From assembly GCA_903908495.1 (NCBI GenBank), contig CAIVSK010000050.1, positions 1 through 64,000 on the forward strand: a DNA stretch of 64,000 nucleotides, given 5' to 3'. The translations under genes and the position numbers were made by a program. The notes beneath the pieces are model-generated. The model was not told the origin of the DNA and searched no databases. It was given only the letters and a program-made list of their open reading frames with translations. Source of the DNA: Akkermansiaceae bacterium (GTDB lineage: Bacteria > Verrucomicrobiota > Verrucomicrobiia > Verrucomicrobiales > Akkermansiaceae). This document shows, in pieces, positions 46,501-53,594 of this stretch. Position 1 is the first letter of the stretch. Every line of letters starts with the position of its first letter.

Positions 46501-46880
46501 AGTCGTTCCTGCTGTGGGGGCAATCTGATCAATTGCCCGACACCTCCTCGATCACGACGCTGCCGCTCAACAAGGGCATCAAGAATCCGCGGGCCACGCT
46601 GTGCCTGCAAAACAACTCCGAAACCCTGGGAACCCTCACCGTCAAAACCGAGACCCTCATCGATCTGGGCGACAAGAAGGGCTCCATCTCGTTCGCCGAT
46701 TCCTCGCGGAAAGAATGGGACCCGACCACGACTCTAACCATCAAGGGGGTGGGCAGCGTGCGCTTCGGCACCTCCGCCGCCGGATTGACCCCGGCGCAAC
46801 TCGCCATGGTCGGTTTTGCGACGCCACAAGGGAAAGCCAAAGCGAAAATCACCGCCGACGGCACCTTGGCGCCGCAGTGA
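43566..46880 (+). CDS. Secreted GH20 beta-N-acetylhexosaminidase with F5/8C domain and autotransporter-like tail
   Basis: The 1104-residue protein starts with an N-terminal export signal (VFLVALQLAAALHAES). A GH20b-like small domain (residues 50-160) is followed by the catalytic barrel: SGVMLDIARQEH, IRFFRLHFSDDGA, VPELETPGHCTYL and FHIGCDEAR, with the catalytic pair Asp306-Glu307. Residues about 698-813 are an F5/8C-type domain (LTVDLGKVLEVNRVILYTFW, ARYIRATVLGNN). The last 280 residues resemble the beta-strand passenger tails found on many verrucomicrobial surface proteins and end with LTPAQLAMVGFATPQ...ITADGTLAPQ. It would cleave terminal GlcNAc or GalNAc at or outside the cell surface. 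Confidence 0.88.
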   Translation: MNSNQELLLKHRSFQLGGARVFLVALQLAAALHAESIQPPPFAPWPQDYKSGTGSCLIGPGKRIVFQDESLAPLANILAREVRLATGITLPAAQAKPAANEIALGVDGKLAKESYVLSVTPSGISVVGQNYNAVAMGTVTLLQSLQTNAQGETAVPAYVVKDASCAEYSGVMLDIARQEHTMEVLRDVIDMCRFYKIRFFRLHFSDDGACLFPFAAYPQTSDPGRTWKLQDIKDLVRYADERGVTLVPELETPGHCTYLCNRMPEAFGKGPGMDIAQSRIYEVLDVMVKEISEVFKSSPYFHIGCDEARVHTDDAQFLQDHNLKDDGELFAYHVSRMNAIVKKHGKRTVAWECPCADKDVISTVWNVTSKYGEDKHGETTNTLKAGRPVIQVSWEPSIGDPVEVLYDWRPFGKQNQLAGAGMLGSELVFWQNHGNIALRVLRFKAPVRNEVTYNPKVPDSYPQFARRYARSQDQFDRAATGLDIRFGKNVHTLEEWMIAGGKGFIGPVYEYTGVLDAELVSLVKDATIRYILEAKEGWEMPGASSPIYDSAVLHNVKSEIGSTTIFKARLFDKAGQALGRTLIREFHNNPFTVNVVGAVRKEDPRFANALAFDLVKHLKTGAVRYQINGPVTTHSPEFTQAFQIAGDATVTFQYFNEAGEEKGVPWRMLARKVDFDPFSLTYKKPVTATLGPKEFVELAVDGLVDKNECLVASDVQQALTVDLGKVLEVNRVILYTFWNVDDKRAYQYSIDLSTDNQTWNTVAKAADNTVAATDKGYSHEFAPHRARYIRATVLGNNRTKGVEVTEIRAYGPDQMAGAPSTPSTQDPLNPQLQADLAFINHAAPANVLATEIRGEWDLIAQRFGPNFNCKLVGDTKFGWQCGEAPGVLDINGQTLNWSTGGGNGCGVDTILTGNGGRINWDGGFDGNWVTYPSNLRGNKPNSFNGTFHLRHGTMVLRKVAGVNSLSGDIELGGADGWNESFLLWGQSDQLPDTSSITTLPLNKGIKNPRATLCLQNNSETLGTLTVKTETLIDLGDKKGSISFADSSRKEWDPTTTLTIKGVGSVRFGTSAAGLTPAQLAMVGFATPQGKAKAKITADGTLAPQ

Positions 46881-46883
46881 GAA

Positions 46884-46897
46884 CCGGCGGGTGCCGG
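46884..46897. terminator. Short hairpin after the GH20 gene
   Basis: CCGGC-GGGT-GCCGG is a perfect 5-bp stem with a 4-base loop beginning four bases after the GH20 stop codon, in the gap to the convergent URO-D-like gene. No T-run follows, so it is only a weak terminator candidate. Confidence 0.3.
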
Positions 46898-46944
46898 AGG
46901 CATTTCGAGGGGGTTCCCGGCCGTGTTGCTGCCTCGTCCCCGAT

Positions 46945-48099
46945 TTACAAGGCCCCTGCCAGCTCGAGCATGGTTTCGTAGTTGCGCAAGGTCAGCGGCG
47001 ACAGGTCGCGGCCATACGGGCTGGCGGATGGCAGCAGGACGAAGCCGCGGCCGGCACCGGCGGTGCCTTCGTCGAGGGCGCGTTGCACCTTTTCGGCGAA
47101 GCGTGGAGTGGGCAGCATTTCGATGTCGGCGATTTCCAGGTTGCCGAACAACACGAGCTGACCGCCGTGGCGTTGGCGCACCTCGCGCAATTCCAGGTCG
47201 CCTTGCGGCGGCGGCTCGATCGGGTCGAGGCCGTCGGCGCCCATCCCGGCGATCAGGTCGAGGATGTGATTGAGGCGGCCGTGGCAATGCACGCGGGCGA
47301 AGCCGCCATGGTCGTGGATGGAGCGGATCATCGGAGTGACGTAGCGCACCACATATTCGTCGAACAAGCGCGGTGGCAGGTACGGCTCGGAGGCATACTC
47401 CGGGCCATAGATGCGCCACAGGCGGCCGGGAAAGCGGCGGCTGACCTCGGCGGTGCGGGCATGGATGCGGCCGGCCATCTTCTCTAACAACCGATGAAAC
47501 AACGCCGGCTCGGTGAATGCGAGCACCGTGTAATCTTCCATGCTGAACAAAGCCGCGGCCGCGCACAGCGGGTCTTCGGTGTCCACCATCACGATGCCAC
47601 GCTCGCCCAGCGCGGCTTCTTCGGCCGCCAGCGGCGCGGTGTCGATGTGCTCGGCAAATACCTCGTCCGGGATGCTGAGGTAGGCTTCGACGTCCTCGGC
47701 CTCCTTGAGAAAATGCTCGACGGTCCACACGGTGTTGACCTGGCGGTCGCGTTTGGTCACCTCGGTGAGCGTGCGGCCGGCCACCTCCAACACGGTGCGG
47801 GTGAGCCGGGTGTCGCCGTCATCGTGGGTGGTTTGGCGGAAAAACTCAGGCCAGCGCGCGCCGGCGGCTGATCCGGTGGGATCGATTGAGCGGGCGCGCA
47901 CCGGGCTCATCATGCGGATGAGGTCGGTGTGCTCTTCAGCGAGTTGCAGCAGTGGCTGCCAGGCGGGGGAGTTATAGACATTGTAGGGATCCGGATCGGT
48001 GGGGTCGATCTGGAAACCGCCAATTTCGTAGAAGCTCACCGGCGGTCGATCCACCGGTTCGCCGCGCAGGGTTGCCATCAAGCGTTCACGTCGTGTCAT
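46945..48099 (-). CDS. Uroporphyrinogen decarboxylase-like (URO-D/MtaA-type) protein
   Basis: The 384-residue protein begins with TRRERLMATLRGEPVDRPPVSF, the standard opening of the URO-D superfamily. It continues with YLSIPDEVFAE, a DYTVLAFTEPALFHRLLEKMA segment, FARVHCHGRLNHILDLIAGMGADGLDPIEPPP and GNLEIADIEML. The His-Cys-His segment (HCHG) could bind zinc as in the corrinoid methyltransferases of this fold, so a cobalamin-dependent methyltransfer or a sugar-linked demethylation role is possible. It is probably not the heme-pathway enzyme. Such proteins are numerous in Verrucomicrobia and Planctomycetes and mostly uncharacterised. It lies convergent with GH20 and 25 bases after a secreted protein gene on the same strand. 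Confidence 0.82.
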   Translation of the reverse strand: MTRRERLMATLRGEPVDRPPVSFYEIGGFQIDPTDPDPYNVYNSPAWQPLLQLAEEHTDLIRMMSPVRARSIDPTGSAAGARWPEFFRQTTHDDGDTRLTRTVLEVAGRTLTEVTKRDRQVNTVWTVEHFLKEAEDVEAYLSIPDEVFAEHIDTAPLAAEEAALGERGIVMVDTEDPLCAAAALFSMEDYTVLAFTEPALFHRLLEKMAGRIHARTAEVSRRFPGRLWRIYGPEYASEPYLPPRLFDEYVVRYVTPMIRSIHDHGGFARVHCHGRLNHILDLIAGMGADGLDPIEPPPQGDLELREVRQRHGGQLVLFGNLEIADIEMLPTPRFAEKVQRALDEGTAGAGRGFVLLPSASPYGRDLSPLTLRNYETMLELAGAL

Positions 48100-48124
48100 G
48101 GTTTTCGGTTAGGCGGTGTGCCGC

Positions 48125-48775
48125 TCACGGGATTTCCGACAGGTTGCGCACCCGCGGCGTGCCGGTCAGCGGATCGGAGTGGACCAGCACGAACGAGCGC
48201 GCCAGCGGGTCGAGCGGCCAATAGGTGGAATTGAAGGGGATCCACTCGCCGGCGACCTGGCGGACCATTTCGACCTCGACGCGGGGGTCTTTGGGAGCGG
48301 GTTGCGGTGGCCGCAACACCACCGAGCTGCCGGGTTTGAGATTGGAGCGCAGGGTGCCAAAGCGCACCGCGATCTCCTCGCCGGTCGCATTGAGCAGAAA
48401 GCGGTCGCCCGGGCCGATTTTCGCACTCGCGTCGGGAATCGGCAGGATCGCCCAGCTGCCGTCGGATTTCGGCAGAATCAGCAGCAGGTAGCGCGCGCCG
48501 GCGGTGTCCGGCAGGGTGAATTGGGCGGTGGCCTTGAAGGCGCTCGAGCTCGCCACATAGCTGCCGGCTGGCACCGCGAGCGGGTCGCTGAACTGGTTTT
48601 TGCGGGCCTCGAGGTGGATTCTGACCGGGTGATCCGGCGGGCTGTCGGACGGGCTGATGTCGAAGCTGACAAGGGTGGCGGGCAGGTCAAAGGCGAGGGT
48701 GCGGACGGGTGCCGCGGCGGCCGGCAGCAGGGCGAGCGCGGCAGCGAGTGCGGGGATGACGAGGGGGTGGCGCAT
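48125..48775 (-). CDS. Secreted protein of unknown function
   Basis: The 216-residue protein starts with a signal peptide (PLVIPALAAALALLPAAAAPV) at the ATG 48775; the frame is open further upstream but overlaps the next gene. The mature part is beta-rich (TLAFDLPATLVSFDISPSD, GSYVASSSAFKATAQFTLPD, ARYLLLILPKSDGSWAILPIPD, SSVVLRPPQP). No family is recognised. It is 35 bases downstream of the Verru_Chthon A gene on the same strand and 25 bases upstream of the URO-D-like gene, so the three may be one unit. Confidence 0.6.
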   Translation of the reverse strand: MRHPLVIPALAAALALLPAAAAPVRTLAFDLPATLVSFDISPSDSPPDHPVRIHLEARKNQFSDPLAVPAGSYVASSSAFKATAQFTLPDTAGARYLLLILPKSDGSWAILPIPDASAKIGPGDRFLLNATGEEIAVRFGTLRSNLKPGSSVVLRPPQPAPKDPRVEVEMVRQVAGEWIPFNSTYWPLDPLARSFVLVHSDPLTGTPRVRNLSEIP

Positions 48776-48810
48776 GGGGAGGCGGGCAGGTTGGATACGG
48801 CGGCGGCGGG

Positions 48811-51800
48811 CTATTCTTGCGGTCCGCTGAGCCAGCGAAATGATATCGTCACATAGCGGCGGCCGAGGCGCACATTGACCGGCAATTTGGGCAGCGCCAG
48901 GTCGGCGCTTTCGGCAGCGTCCATGTAGCTGGGGACCCGCTGGACCACCGCCTCGCAACAAGCGCTGGCGGTCACCACGTCCTTGGCGTCGCGCGATTCG
49001 CCATAGCCGCGGATGCGGAAAGTATCGCCGCGGGCGACCATCGCGGGGCCGAGGGGATCGAGGAGGTCTGCCTGCATCAACCAGCCGGGACTGCCGGCGG
49101 CGGTGTTGAGGGCGCTGGCCTTGGGGAAGGCCATGCTGGCTCCGCCCGGCGCGCTCGCACCGGCCATGCCGCCGGCGGCGGCAAGATCGTTGAGGCCGCA
49201 ACCGTCGATGGCGGTTTGCAGCGCGCCGGATAGGGCGAGGGAGGAATCGGTGGACAGGCGGCGGTTGATGAATTCCGATAGATTGAGGAACGGCCCGCGT
49301 TTGCGCACCTGCTCGACGATGGCCGCGGCGAGTTTGGCCAGTTTCTCGTCGGAGATATCGCGAAAGCCGCAGTACGCGCTGGCCGGCTCCGCGCTGCTGT
49401 CCAGGGCGCTGGCCAGCACCGTCTCGGTGCGCGCAAAGACGGTGCCGCTGCCAACCACTTCCTTGCCCTGGGTGCCGCCGTTTCTGCCGAGTTGGGTGAT
49501 GGCGCGGGTGCGGGTGGAGGCCAAAAACACCTGCCATGCCTCGACCGAGGTGGAATTGATGTTGAAGCCGCCATCTAACAACAGATTGGCGGCGATGCGC
49601 TTGTAGGTATCGGTCCTCATGGTGAGGTCCTGGGTGGCGGGGAAGCTGCGGTGCAGCACGGTGGCAGCCAGTTCCTCATTCAACCACGGGCTGAAGCGCC
49701 GGTTGATGAGGGTGTCCGTGCCTTCCAGGAAGTCCTGCCAGGTTCTGGCCATCGATTTGCTAGACCCGAAGCGCGTGCTGCTGCGGGGTGCCACCGAGGA
49801 CAGGAAGTACTTGTCCCACAGCACTTCGTTGCCGAGGTAGCGGTGGTCGATGTAGCTCCCCTTGGCAGTGGAGTCCGCCGGCACCAGCGGATGGGCGTAC
49901 GAGTTGCCGATGGATTGGTCGGCATATGGCGCGTTGGGCGTGCTGTTGAAGTTCCAGTAGGTGGCCCGCAGGGTCGAGGCCCCGTCGCCCACCCCCGCAT
50001 GCCGGAATTGCGCCAGCGAGGTCGGCGGCACCGTCGGAATCCCCGCAAACAGGAAATGCGTCTGCCCGCTGGCCGGCCCGCGGCCCGAGCCGATGTAACC
50101 GTGGTTGGGCCCGTTAGGACTGTTAGGCAACGTCACCTGGATGATGTCACTATCGAAGCCGGTGAGCGCTTCCACCTTGTAGTCGAGCCGCTCGTTGGCG
50201 AACTCGGCGAGATTGCCATTGGTCTTGGATGACAGTCGGGTGGTGCCGGTGTTGAGGAAGGCGGGAATCGGCACGGTGGAATCGCGCGCCGTCTTGGTCT
50301 CCATGATGAAGGCCCCGAAGGGTTGCTTGCGGCCCACCACGCTGGCCAGCGAGACGCTCGGCACATCGGCCTGGTTGACCGCGCGCATCTGGGTCACGAA
50401 GGGTGCATCGGCTCGCGCCAAAATCTCCCCGCGATGCTCGTAGTAGGGCCACTTCTTGACCGAGTCATAGATCCAAAAGTCCATGTATTGGTAGTTCGAG
50501 TTAGAGTCGATGCTGGCGCCGGCGGCGTTGGGATCCGGGGTGAGGCCGACGGAGATTTTCTCGGTGCCGGTGCCGGTGACTTGCGAGACATTGCCGACGA
50601 CGCCATCGAAGAATGCGCCGGGCCAGAACTCACTGGTGCCGTTGGCGTCCTTTTTGAGCGAGAACACCACCGTTTCCCCGGGGCCCATCGAAAACAAGCG
50701 GTCCCCTTTCGGGTTGTTGAAGGGGACCTGGATGACGGGAATCAGATCGGACGGGGTGAGCGTGACGGGGTTGGCGCCGTTGGTCCGAAACTCGAATTTC
50801 ATCGGCAGGCCCTTGAACAATTTCGCGAAGAATTTGGCGTTGACTGGAAAGTGGATCCTGGCGTCGAAGGGATTCCACAGGGTGATGAAAAAGTCGGTGG
50901 CCAGCTGCAGCGTGTACGGTTTCGGGTTGGTCACGACCGTATCCTTCACCGCGGAATAGGAAAACACATAGATGATTTTGGCCATCCGCGGATATCGGAA
51001 GCCACCCGCCTCGTCGCCGAAGCTCACAAAGGCGTCGGCCAGATGCCAATCGATGAGGGCGCCTTTGGGCTCCACCCGCGGCTCGCTGCCATCGAAGGTG
51101 ACGTCCTTGTAGAGATTGTAGTAGGCGTAGAGATGGTTCCAGCGGGCCCCCATCGCCACCGCGGGCTGGCCGTACAGATAGACTTTTTTGTCAGACACAC
51201 TGTTGCCGCCGGTCCAGGTGCCAAAGTCGGTGATCTTGTCGGCCGGCTGTTCGAACAAGGTGCTGAGGTCCTGTTTCAGCCCGCCGTTGCGCACGTCGGC
51301 CACCACCGAGCGCGAGTCGTTGGTGAAATACACCCCCTGCCGGTCCGGCCACTTGCTGGCGGCCAACCGGGACTGGCCGGCAGTCACCATCGCGGCGATG
51401 TGCGCGGGCGTCGGGGTGAATCCCGAGACTCCTGCCAGAGTCTCCGGCACCATCCGCGGCGCGGCATGTGCGGCCACCGCCCCCTCGCCCTTGCTCGCCG
51501 GCTCTCGCAGCGGCAGGTTGGCGCGCGCCTTGAGCGATTCGTCGTCGGTCCACCACCCCAGCCGCCCGTGGTTGGGTGCCGCCAACAGCGGAATGGTCAC
51601 GTCGGGAATACCGCGCACCTTGCGGATGATGGTGCTTTCGCCCGTCACCGGCGTGCGCGCTGCGTCCAATGGTAGCTGCTTGCCCATCGCGGTGACCAAC
51701 CACGCCGCGAAAAAGTCGGCGCGCGCCGGTTGATAGGACTTAGGCGTCGCCGGGTTGCTTTTCCACACCCCGCGCCAGCCGGGATTGGCGCAGCCGCTGC

Positions 51801-52077
51801 CACTCGCCGTGGTCAGCACGTCCGCCGGGGCGGTGATGCGGGTGTCGCTGCCGGTTTGTGCCTGGAGCTGGGCCAGCGCCAATGCCAGGGCGAGGCGCGC
51901 ATTGGCCCGCGCTTCGTTGCGGGCGGCCTCATGGCCCACGCTGCGCAGCGCCACGGTTGAGAGCGTGAGCAAGCCGACGCTGAGCATCACCAGCAGCCCC
52001 ATCAGCATCAGCGTGATGACCAGCGCAAAGCCGCCGCGCTGGGCGCGGCGGAGATGGGGCGGTTTGGATCGGGTCAT
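48811..52077 (-). CDS. Verru_Chthon cassette protein A-like, prepilin-type N-terminus
   Basis: The 1088-residue protein has a basic N-terminus and a prepilin-type signal, with a predicted cut between Gly16 and Phe17 (RGGFALVITLMLMGLLVMLSVGLLTLSTVAL); the usual Glu at position 5 of the mature protein is absent. Next comes ANARLALALALAQLQAQTGSDTRITA, a segment characteristic of the family, and a very long extracellular part with FFITLWNPFDARIHFP and an ELAATVLHRSFP region. In its home phylum this family is encoded in a cassette with three smaller prepilin-like proteins (B, C, D); none of these is adjacent here. The start at 52077 was chosen because the prepilin leader begins there. The function is thought to be in a surface or secretion apparatus related to type II secretion pseudopili, but is unproven. 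Confidence 0.75.
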   Translation of the reverse strand: MTRSKPPHLRRAQRGGFALVITLMLMGLLVMLSVGLLTLSTVALRSVGHEAARNEARANARLALALALAQLQAQTGSDTRITAPADVLTTASGSGCANPGWRGVWKSNPATPKSYQPARADFFAAWLVTAMGKQLPLDAARTPVTGESTIIRKVRGIPDVTIPLLAAPNHGRLGWWTDDESLKARANLPLREPASKGEGAVAAHAAPRMVPETLAGVSGFTPTPAHIAAMVTAGQSRLAASKWPDRQGVYFTNDSRSVVADVRNGGLKQDLSTLFEQPADKITDFGTWTGGNSVSDKKVYLYGQPAVAMGARWNHLYAYYNLYKDVTFDGSEPRVEPKGALIDWHLADAFVSFGDEAGGFRYPRMAKIIYVFSYSAVKDTVVTNPKPYTLQLATDFFITLWNPFDARIHFPVNAKFFAKLFKGLPMKFEFRTNGANPVTLTPSDLIPVIQVPFNNPKGDRLFSMGPGETVVFSLKKDANGTSEFWPGAFFDGVVGNVSQVTGTGTEKISVGLTPDPNAAGASIDSNSNYQYMDFWIYDSVKKWPYYEHRGEILARADAPFVTQMRAVNQADVPSVSLASVVGRKQPFGAFIMETKTARDSTVPIPAFLNTGTTRLSSKTNGNLAEFANERLDYKVEALTGFDSDIIQVTLPNSPNGPNHGYIGSGRGPASGQTHFLFAGIPTVPPTSLAQFRHAGVGDGASTLRATYWNFNSTPNAPYADQSIGNSYAHPLVPADSTAKGSYIDHRYLGNEVLWDKYFLSSVAPRSSTRFGSSKSMARTWQDFLEGTDTLINRRFSPWLNEELAATVLHRSFPATQDLTMRTDTYKRIAANLLLDGGFNINSTSVEAWQVFLASTRTRAITQLGRNGGTQGKEVVGSGTVFARTETVLASALDSSAEPASAYCGFRDISDEKLAKLAAAIVEQVRKRGPFLNLSEFINRRLSTDSSLALSGALQTAIDGCGLNDLAAAGGMAGASAPGGASMAFPKASALNTAAGSPGWLMQADLLDPLGPAMVARGDTFRIRGYGESRDAKDVVTASACCEAVVQRVPSYMDAAESADLALPKLPVNVRLGRRYVTISFRWLSGPQE

Positions 52078-52264
52078 GAATGAATCGGCATCAAGTTCGC
52101 GCCACCAATGTCGCCGCCGCACGCTGCTTGGCAAGCCACGCGACCTGCTTGCCGGATGTACAACGATTGAATACCTCGATTGCACTTGCGGGAGCGCGGG
52201 CCTACCGCCAACTTGGCAAGCGTGATCGCCTGCTACTGCTGATAACATTCCCCCAGTCCCCCTC

Positions 52265-53461
52265 ATGATCCATTCGCTTCGTTTCCTATTGTTCGTGCCG
52301 GCCCTCGGGTTAGCCGTCCAAACCGCCCTCGCCGACGCCCCGGCCGCCGTGAAAACCGAGACCCTCAAGGGCCAACACGTCAGCGCCCGCTTCCGGCCGG
52401 ATGACTGGAAGGTGTTGGACCACCCGCAGGAGTTCATCGGCTTCCTCGACCAGATCTATCAGACGATGGTCGAACTCACGTCCAATGAGCCGCCGATGAT
52501 CCTGCGCGGCCACGAAAAACTTGGTGCCTGGGGCACCGCCGACCTCGATGGCATCGACATCGACTGGACCTGTGTGGTGCCCTTCATGCAGGACTTCAAA
52601 GCCGGCAAGGTCGAGTTCGGCTTTGTGCATGAAATGGGCCATGTCTTCGATGCCCGCGACTTCGCCCGCTGGTACATCACCCCCAACGCCGGCGGCGAGG
52701 CGTTTGCCAACATCAAGCTGTCTTATGCCTTGGAACAATTGCTGCGCAAGGACACCCGCTACCGCATCGAATTCGGCCCCGGCGGCCGCCAGACCGGGTA
52801 CGATTTCAACAATAACTTCTATCTCCACGCCGGCGACAAATACCTCGCAAGCAACACCGCCTGGGACCAGATGGGCGTGGACGACCTGCATTCGTTTCAC
52901 ATGGGACTCATCCGCAAACTCGGCTGGGACGTGTACAAGAAATGGTTCCGCGCGTACTACAAGATTGAAGCCCAGAAGGACGGTCGCGCCCCGGCAAGCG
53001 TCAGTGATCCGCTGCGCATCAATCTGGTCTGCGCCTTGCTATCGACCTTCGGCGGCGAAAACCTGGTGCCCGATTGCCAGCGCTACCGCTTCCCGGTGAC
53101 CGACAAGAGCGTGCTGGAAGTGGCTAAACGCTACGACCTCAAACAAGTGTGCGCCGCCACCGACCGTGAGTTCGCCGAGGAATACGCCGCCGGCAAAATC
53201 CACCTCGACCCGCTGAGCCTGCGAGTGCGCCTGACCCCGGCCGCCGACGGCAGCGCCACCGCTTCCATCTTCAGCATCCTGCGCAGCACCCCGAGCACGG
53301 TGGTGCGCTACACGCTGGACAACTCCGCGGTCACCGCCGCTTCCCAAGTGGATGCCGGCACGCCCATCGCGTTGGCCGCCGGAGCCACCTTGCGTGCCGC
53401 ACTGTTTGTCCCCGGCAAGGCTGAGCCTGTTCTAACAGCCAGCTCCGCCGCCGGAAAATGA
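52265..53461 (+). CDS. Secreted M60-like (gluzincin) metalloprotease
   Basis: The 398-residue protein has a signal peptide (SLRFLLFVPALGLAVQTALAD) and a zinc motif H122-E-M-G-H126 (FGFVHEMGHVFDARDF), followed by Glu145 in GGEAFANIKLSYAL as likely third ligand. This HExxH...E arrangement and the GEAxAN segment fit the gluzincin class, close to the M60/enhancin-like peptidases, several of which cut mucins. The C-terminal part (IFSILRSTPSTVVRYTLDNSAVTAASQVDAGTPIALAAGATLRAALF) resembles a chitobiase/beta-hexosaminidase C-terminal fold used as an accessory domain. The start has a C-rich leader and no Shine-Dalgarno sequence. It is divergent from the Verru_Chthon A gene. Confidence 0.75.
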   Translation: MIHSLRFLLFVPALGLAVQTALADAPAAVKTETLKGQHVSARFRPDDWKVLDHPQEFIGFLDQIYQTMVELTSNEPPMILRGHEKLGAWGTADLDGIDIDWTCVVPFMQDFKAGKVEFGFVHEMGHVFDARDFARWYITPNAGGEAFANIKLSYALEQLLRKDTRYRIEFGPGGRQTGYDFNNNFYLHAGDKYLASNTAWDQMGVDDLHSFHMGLIRKLGWDVYKKWFRAYYKIEAQKDGRAPASVSDPLRINLVCALLSTFGGENLVPDCQRYRFPVTDKSVLEVAKRYDLKQVCAATDREFAEEYAAGKIHLDPLSLRVRLTPAADGSATASIFSILRSTPSTVVRYTLDNSAVTAASQVDAGTPIALAAGATLRAALFVPGKAEPVLTASSAAGK

Positions 53462-53594
53462 CGGCTCCATCCATCCTGCTGCTGATGATGATGATCCCGG
53501 CCGTAAGGTTGCATCCGGTCCTCGCCACCTCGATATCCAGCCCGGCGATACCCGCATCCAGGATGTGGCACCCCTGCCCTAACTTATAACTTAT

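Noticed and set aside
48776..49537. N-terminal extension of the secreted protein at 48125-48775
   Set aside because: The longer frame overlaps the coding region of the Verru_Chthon A protein; a signal peptide starts exactly at 48775.
50323..51675. 450-codon plus-strand open frame opposite the Verru_Chthon A gene
   Set aside because: It is a shadow of codon bias; no signal or domain is seen.
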